The notes below the pieces were generated by a model. That model was not told where the DNA came from. It ran no database searches and was given only the letters and a program-made list of their open reading frames with translations. A program made the translations under genes and the position numbers. From Streptomyces sp. NBC_00390 (lineage in GTDB: Bacteria > Actinomycetota > Actinomycetes > Streptomycetales > Streptomycetaceae), in NCBI RefSeq assembly GCF_036057275.1, contig NZ_CP107945.1:6758001-6822000 (forward strand): a stretch of DNA of 64,000 nt, read 5' to 3'. Positions 59,816-64,000 of the stretch are shown in pieces; the stretch's first letter is position 1; every line of letters begins with the position of its first letter.

Positions 59816-59966
59816 GGTGAACCACACCTTTCATCCCTATCATCACTTTTGTCCATCATCCGTCGGGTGTCAGGGGCTGTCCATGCGGTCCAGCGCGCCA
59901 CGACGGGGCCGTGGCCAGGGGGCGATGCCGATCTTGGCCGGATGCCGATGTGCGACGATCGCCTGT

Positions 59967-60605
59967 ATGAGCACCACCACGGGACGCAAGGTCGGACGGC
60001 CGCGCGCTATCAAACGGCCGGACAGCGGACTGTCCGCTCGTGACGAACTGCTTGCCGCGGCAGCGGAGTTGTTCACCACGCAGGGCTACACGTCGACCTC
60101 GACCAGGGCGGTCGCCGAGAGCGCGGGCATGCGCCAGGCCTCCATGTACCACTACTTCAGCGGCAAGGAGGACATCCTCGCCGAGCTCCTGGAGTCGACC
60201 GTCACCCCCTCCCTGACCCTGGCGCGCGAACTGCTCGCCGACGACGGACGGCCGGCGCGGACGCGGCTGTGGGAGCTGTGCCGCTCGGACGTGAAGCTGC
60301 TGTGCGGCGGGCCGTACAACCTGGGCGCGCTGTATCTCCTCCCCGAAGTGCAGGGCGAACGCTTCGAGATCTTCCGCCGGGTCCGGGCGGAGCTCAAGGC
60401 CGCGTACGGGCTGCTGCTGGCAGCGACACCGGAGGGCGCCGCGCTGACCAAGGCCGAGCGCGCACTCCGTACGGATCTCGTGTTCGGTCTGATCGAGGGC
60501 GTGATCCTGGTGCACCGGTCGGATCCGCGCCGGTCCGTGGCCCGGTTCGCCGAAGCCACCGCCGACGCCGCGCTCCGGATCGTGGGCATCGCCTCCCCTT
60601 CCTAG
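59967..60605 (+). CDS. TetR-family transcriptional regulator
   Basis: A 212-residue regulator. The basic N-terminus (GRKVGRPRAIKRP) precedes the TetR HTH (about 28-75): AAELFTTQGYTSTSTRAVAE, then GMRQASMYHYFSGKEDIL. The C-terminal ligand domain is helical and unassigned. The frame is open further upstream (to 59814), but the ATG at 59967 begins the usual TetR layout. It is divergent from the SnoaL-like gene and probably represses it and itself. The ligand is unknown. Confidence 0.85.
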   Translation: MSTTTGRKVGRPRAIKRPDSGLSARDELLAAAAELFTTQGYTSTSTRAVAESAGMRQASMYHYFSGKEDILAELLESTVTPSLTLARELLADDGRPARTRLWELCRSDVKLLCGGPYNLGALYLLPEVQGERFEIFRRVRAELKAAYGLLLAATPEGAALTKAERALRTDLVFGLIEGVILVHRSDPRRSVARFAEATADAALRIVGIASPS

Positions 60606-60610
60606 AAGGC

Positions 60611-61534
60611 TCAGGCAGCCAGCGCCTTTGCCAGCGAGGTGAGTTCCGCCAGGCGCAGCACCCGGCCGGGGTAGCCGGGCAGCGGGACATGGAGGGGGCC
60701 GGTCCAGCGCTCGGGGATCGCCCCCGCGCCGTACACCGCGCCCGCCAGCGCCCCCGCGACCGCCGCGACCGTGTCCGTGTCACCGCCCAGGTCGATCGCC
60801 GCGCCCAGGCAACTCTCGAAGGTCGCCGTCGTGCGCAGCGCCCAGAGCGCCGACCCCAGGCACGGCCACACCGCCCCGTTGAACTCCGTCGCGTCGTCCG
60901 GGTGCCAGTCGGGGGCCAGCACCGTCGCCCAGCGCGTCCGGTGCGCCGGGTCGACCTGGGCCAGTGCCGACGGAATCGCGGCCAGTGGGTCCGCGCCGTC
61001 CAGAGCCACCCGTACCAACTCGTGGAAGACCGCCGTGCCCTCCCAGGCCGCGCGGTCGCCATGGGTGAGCGCCGCGATCCGCCGGGCGGCCGCCATCGTG
61101 GCATCGCGGCCGGTCCCCGCGAAACGGACGGCCGAGGTGGATGCGCGCATCAGCGAGCCGTTGCCCGCGGCCCGGCCGGTGACCTGGAAGTGCAGTGCGG
61201 CGGCCAGGTCCCACGGCTCGCCGTTCGTCAGCACGTCCTCCGTCTGCAGCCCGATGTCCTTCGGGTCGCCCGCGGCCCAGCGCTGGAAGCGCGCGAAGAT
61301 GTCGGCCGGGTCCAGACCGCCGCGCTCCAGCAGTGACTCGCCGACCAGCACCGCCATCTGTGTGTCGTCCGTGGCCTCGCCCGGGTCCCAGCCGCCGCCC
61401 CCGCACATCGTGGCGACGCCGTCCGGGAATCGGGCCCGGAACACACCGCGCTCACCGAACTCGAAGGGGGCGCCCAGGGCGTCGCCCACCGCCGAGCCGA
61501 CCACCGTGCCGATCACACGCTCCGAACGCCGCAT
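60611..61534 (-). CDS. ADP-ribosylglycohydrolase family protein
   Basis: A 307-residue DraG-type enzyme that removes ADP-ribose from proteins or other acceptors. The di-metal site is visible in GEATDDTQMAVLV near residues 53-65 and in IDLGGDTDTVAAVAGALAGA near 245-265. The N-terminal GTVVGSAVGDALGAPFEF is the family opening. It is convergent with the TetR gene, 5 bases apart. The next gene upstream is divergent, 161 bases between starts. No mono-ADP-ribosyltransferase gene is adjacent. Confidence 0.9.
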   Translation of the reverse strand: MRRSERVIGTVVGSAVGDALGAPFEFGERGVFRARFPDGVATMCGGGGWDPGEATDDTQMAVLVGESLLERGGLDPADIFARFQRWAAGDPKDIGLQTEDVLTNGEPWDLAAALHFQVTGRAAGNGSLMRASTSAVRFAGTGRDATMAAARRIAALTHGDRAAWEGTAVFHELVRVALDGADPLAAIPSALAQVDPAHRTRWATVLAPDWHPDDATEFNGAVWPCLGSALWALRTTATFESCLGAAIDLGGDTDTVAAVAGALAGAVYGAGAIPERWTGPLHVPLPGYPGRVLRLAELTSLAKALAA

Positions 61535-61695
61535 CGATCCAGCGTAGGCGGGCCCGCAGGCCCGCCCGGGGGCGCCCCCGGGGCGGCGCCCCCGAACCTT
61601 CGGCGAAGAAAGATCTGACGCCGACCAATCCGACCGGCCCCGTGCGCCGAATGACGGTTGCGGGACGGCTCCAGGCCGGCCGGGAAGGAGCGGGA

Positions 61696-62982
61696 ATGAC
61701 AGGGCAACGGCGGCGTACGGCCGTGGTGGGCAGCGGAGTTTCGGGCCTCACCGCGGCATACGTTCTGCAGCGTCGCCACGAGGTCACGCTCTACGAGGCA
61801 CAGCCCCGGCTCGGCGGGCATGCGCACACCCATGACATCGCCGCCTCCGACGGCCGGCTGCAGCGCGTCGACTCCGGCTTCATCGTCCACAACGAGCGCA
61901 CCTACCCGCAGCTGCTGCGGCTCTTCCGGGAACTCGGCGTGGCCACCCAGGAGTCGGAGATGAGCATGTCGGTGCGGTGCGAGGGCTGCGGACTCGAGTA
62001 CGCCGGAGCCCGCGGACCGGGCGGCCTGTTAGCCCGGCCCGCGAACGCGCTGCGCGGACGCTATCTGCGCCTGCTCGCCGAAGTGCCCCGCTTCCACCGG
62101 CTCGCGCGCCGTCTGCTCGCCCGGCAGGCGAACGGCAGCCGGAAGGACGAAGAGGGTCCCATCCTCGGCCGATTCCTGTCCGACGCCCGTTTCTCCGCCT
62201 ACTTCACCGCCCATTTCATGACGCCGCTCGTCTCCTGCGTCTGGTCCTGCGACGCGGCCACCGCCCTGCGCCACCCGGCCCGCCATCTCTTCCGCTTCCT
62301 CGACCACCACGGCATGCTCACGATCACCGGCTCGCCGGTCTGGCGTACCGTCACCGGCGGCTCACGCGCGTACGTCGACCGCATCGGCAAGCAGCTCACC
62401 GCCGTACACACCGCCACCCCCGTACGCGCCGTGCGCCGCCACGCCGACGGCGTCGGGATCACCGCCGACGACGGCAGCGTCGAGAGCTACGACTCCGTCG
62501 TCATCGCCACCCATCCGGACCAGGCGCTCCGGGTGCTCGCCGACCCGAGCACCCAGGAGCGCGAGATCCTCGGAGCGTTCCCGTACTCCCGCAACACCAC
62601 CGTGCTGCACACCGACGCCTCCGTCCTGCCGCGCACCGCCGCCGCCCGCGCCAGCTGGAACTTCTCCATGCCGGCCTGCGACGCGGACGCCCGGCGGGTG
62701 CGCGTCAGCTACGACATGAACCGCCTCATGCGGCTGGACGCCCCAGAGTCCTATGTCGTCACGCTGAACGGCTCCGAAGACGTCGTGCCCGCCCGCGTGA
62801 TCGCCGCCATGGAGTACGAGCACCCTGTCTTCACCCCCGAGTCGGTGGCCGCCCAGCGCCGGCTCCCCGAGCTGAGCGGACCGGTGACCGCGTATGCGGG
62901 GGCATACCACGGCTGGGGCTTCCACGAGGACGGCTGCCGCTCGGGCGTCGCTGCCGCCGCTGCGCTGGGGGTCCCCTGGTGA
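61696..62982 (+). CDS. FAD/NAD(P)-dependent oxidoreductase (COG2907 type), TTA codon
   Basis: A 428-residue amine-oxidase-like flavoprotein. It has the FAD-binding VVGSGVSGLTAAYVLQ at the N-terminus, GGHAHTH and GFIVHNERTYP. CVWSCDAATALRHPA and GGSRAYVDRIGK lie in the middle, and a C-terminal FAD region is YAGAYHGWGFHEDGC. This family is usually encoded with DUF1365 and Cfa-like proteins, as here. The reaction is unproved; lipid modification is likely from context. Codon 112 (62029-62031) is TTA, so the operon should depend on BldA. The ATG has a gaaggag site. The stop overlaps the next start (GTGA). Confidence 0.85.
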   Translation: MTGQRRRTAVVGSGVSGLTAAYVLQRRHEVTLYEAQPRLGGHAHTHDIAASDGRLQRVDSGFIVHNERTYPQLLRLFRELGVATQESEMSMSVRCEGCGLEYAGARGPGGLLARPANALRGRYLRLLAEVPRFHRLARRLLARQANGSRKDEEGPILGRFLSDARFSAYFTAHFMTPLVSCVWSCDAATALRHPARHLFRFLDHHGMLTITGSPVWRTVTGGSRAYVDRIGKQLTAVHTATPVRAVRRHADGVGITADDGSVESYDSVVIATHPDQALRVLADPSTQEREILGAFPYSRNTTVLHTDASVLPRTAAARASWNFSMPACDADARRVRVSYDMNRLMRLDAPESYVVTLNGSEDVVPARVIAAMEYEHPVFTPESVAAQRRLPELSGPVTAYAGAYHGWGFHEDGCRSGVAAAAALGVPW

Positions 62983-63710
62983 GCGCTCCGCCGGCCCTCT
63001 ACCGCTGCACGGTCACCCACGTGCGGACCACGCCGCGCCGCTTTGCGCTGCGCCACCGCACCTACATGTGGCTCACCGACCCCGAGGTGCCACCGCGGCT
63101 GCCCAGGGCGCTGCGCCCGCTCGCCCGCTTCGACGCCCGTGACCACTTCGGCGGGGCGGCGCCGACCATCCGTGCCGGGCTGGAGGCGTTCCTCGCGGCG
63201 CGGGGGACCGACCTCGACGGCGGTGCGGTCGTCATGCTCGCCCACGCGCGGGTGCTCGGCCATGTCTTCAACCCGCTGACCCTCTACTGGTGCCACGGCC
63301 GCGACGGCCGTCCGCTCTGCGTCGTCGCCGAGGTGCACAACACCTACGGTGAGCGCCACTGCTATCTGCTGCGCCCCGACGCAGCCCACCGGGCCTTCGT
63401 GGACAAGGAGTTCTACGTCTCGCCCTTCTTCCCGGTGGACGGCGGCTACCGGATGCGGCTGCCCGAGCCGGACGAACGGCTGGAGCTGACGATCCATCTG
63501 GAGCGCGACGGCGCCCGCCCGTTCACCGCGACCGTACGCGGCGAGCGCCGCCCGGCCACCGCCGGCGCCCTGCTCCGCGCCGCACTGGCGCACCCGCTGT
63601 CGACCCTCGCCGTGTCCGTCGGCATCCGGTTCCACGGCATCCGTCTGTTCCTGCGCGGACTCCCGGTCCAACCCCGTCCCCACCATCTGCCCCAGGAGGG
63701 TGTGAAGTGA
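62979..63710 (+). CDS. DUF1365 family protein
   Basis: A 243-residue member of DUF1365. Seen: LYRCTVTHVRTTPRRFALRHRTYMW in part, GHVFNPLTLYWCHG, VVAEVHNTYGERHCYLL, and DKEFYVSPFFPVDGGYRM in part. The His/Asn/Tyr-rich motifs suggest a catalytic or metal site, but the activity is unknown. Its GTG overlaps the preceding stop by four bases (GTGA), and its own stop overlaps the next GTG the same way. The three genes are therefore translationally coupled. Confidence 0.88.
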   Translation: MSAPPALYRCTVTHVRTTPRRFALRHRTYMWLTDPEVPPRLPRALRPLARFDARDHFGGAAPTIRAGLEAFLAARGTDLDGGAVVMLAHARVLGHVFNPLTLYWCHGRDGRPLCVVAEVHNTYGERHCYLLRPDAAHRAFVDKEFYVSPFFPVDGGYRMRLPEPDERLELTIHLERDGARPFTATVRGERRPATAGALLRAALAHPLSTLAVSVGIRFHGIRLFLRGLPVQPRPHHLPQEGVK

Positions 63711-64000
63711 GCGTGTCCGTCTCCCCGGCGTCCTCGCGAACCGCGTCCGTCGACCCTCGGCGCCGGCCAGGGCCGGCCCGCCTGCCGAGGGCCTCCAAAT
63801 TGCGCACGGCCGTCGCGGAACGCCTTGTCAGGCACGCGCTCGGCGGGCTCCCGGTGCGGGTGCGCCTCGCCGGCCGCGAGACGATCGGCCAGGGCGGACC
63901 GCTGATGGACGTACGGAACCCAGCGGCCTTCTTCCGCCGGATCGGTGCCCGCGGGCTGCTCGGCTTCGGCGAGTCCTACATGGCCGGTGAATGGGAGGCC
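63707..64000 (+). CDS. Cfa-like SAM methyltransferase (N-terminal part)
   Basis: The first 98 codons of a cyclopropane-fatty-acyl-phospholipid synthase-type methyltransferase, cut by the window edge. After a disordered basic leader, the family's N-terminal domain is seen: LRTAVAERLVRHALGGLPV, DVRNPAAFFRRIGARG and the diagnostic LLGFGESYMAGEWEA. The AdoMet domain lies beyond 64000. The GTG is within a GTGA overlap. The enzyme should add a methyl or methylene group to unsaturated acyl chains of phospholipids. Confidence 0.85.
   Translation, partial: MSVSVSPASSRTASVDPRRRPGPARLPRASKLRTAVAERLVRHALGGLPVRVRLAGRETIGQGGPLMDVRNPAAFFRRIGARGLLGFGESYMAGEWEA

Overview
The window is high-GC actinobacterial DNA and almost certainly comes from Streptomyces. 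Chaplins, mycothiol enzymes, a Pup-proteasome locus, a glycerol operon with its IclR-type regulator, and rare TTA codons (the targets of the developmental tRNA BldA) all occur together. From memory, the gene order follows the S. coelicolor SCO1675 (chpH) to SCO1630 region, read downward in number along the + strand. No insertion sequence, prophage, CRISPR array or biosynthetic cluster was seen. This is conserved core chromosome with small lineage-specific scars.

Layout. 0-3 kb: the tail of a membrane protein, mycothiol-dependent formaldehyde dehydrogenase, an RluA-type pseudouridine synthase, an SMR transporter and tRNA-Leu(GAG). 3-7 kb: an M20 peptidase, the short chaplin chpH behind a sigma-BldN-like promoter, the long sortase-anchored chaplin chpC, and two small conserved genes. 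7-19 kb: a RecD-like protein whose helicase motifs are all eroded, coupled to an aldo/keto reductase; an F420-type oxidoreductase; a ferritin-like protein; a GT39-like membrane enzyme; a CorA transporter; then the histidine phosphatase / DUF3090 / SCO1664-family / mshC set. 19-27 kb: a Tat-exported beta-propeller protein with a TTA codon, a PAC2 protein, a GntR regulator fragment, and the glycerol operon glpF-glpK-glpD with gylR. 27-40 kb: metH, a HAD phosphatase, two tandem peptide-binding lipoproteins without permeases, a response regulator without a kinase, a RecB-like nuclease, an M50 protease, TrmI, a secreted protein and a ferredoxin.

40-51 kb holds the complete Pup-proteasome system: arc (mpa), dop, pup, prcB, prcA and pafA. 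A decayed endonuclease VII-like gene lies between pup and prcB and overlaps the prcB start. A LacI regulator and MFS exporter pair lies between prcA and pafA. 51-59 kb: two FKBP prolyl isomerases, the DNA-damage regulators pafB and pafC, two small proteins, tatA, tatC and the helicase helY. 59-64 kb: a divergent SnoaL/TetR pair, an ADP-ribosylglycohydrolase, and the start of a tightly overlapping operon (FAD oxidoreductase, DUF1365, Cfa-like methyltransferase) whose first gene carries a TTA codon.

The most useful leads are: the endonuclease VII relic in the proteasome operon; the conserved but helicase-dead RecD-like protein; the phosphatase next to mshC as a candidate for the unassigned phosphatase step of mycothiol synthesis; two TTA-containing genes; matched GylR operators; a strong palindrome between the LacI and MFS genes; and a series of genes whose -10 box sits 6-7 bases before the ATG, as in leaderless transcripts. 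Functional calls rest on motif reading and recalled families; no search was run.
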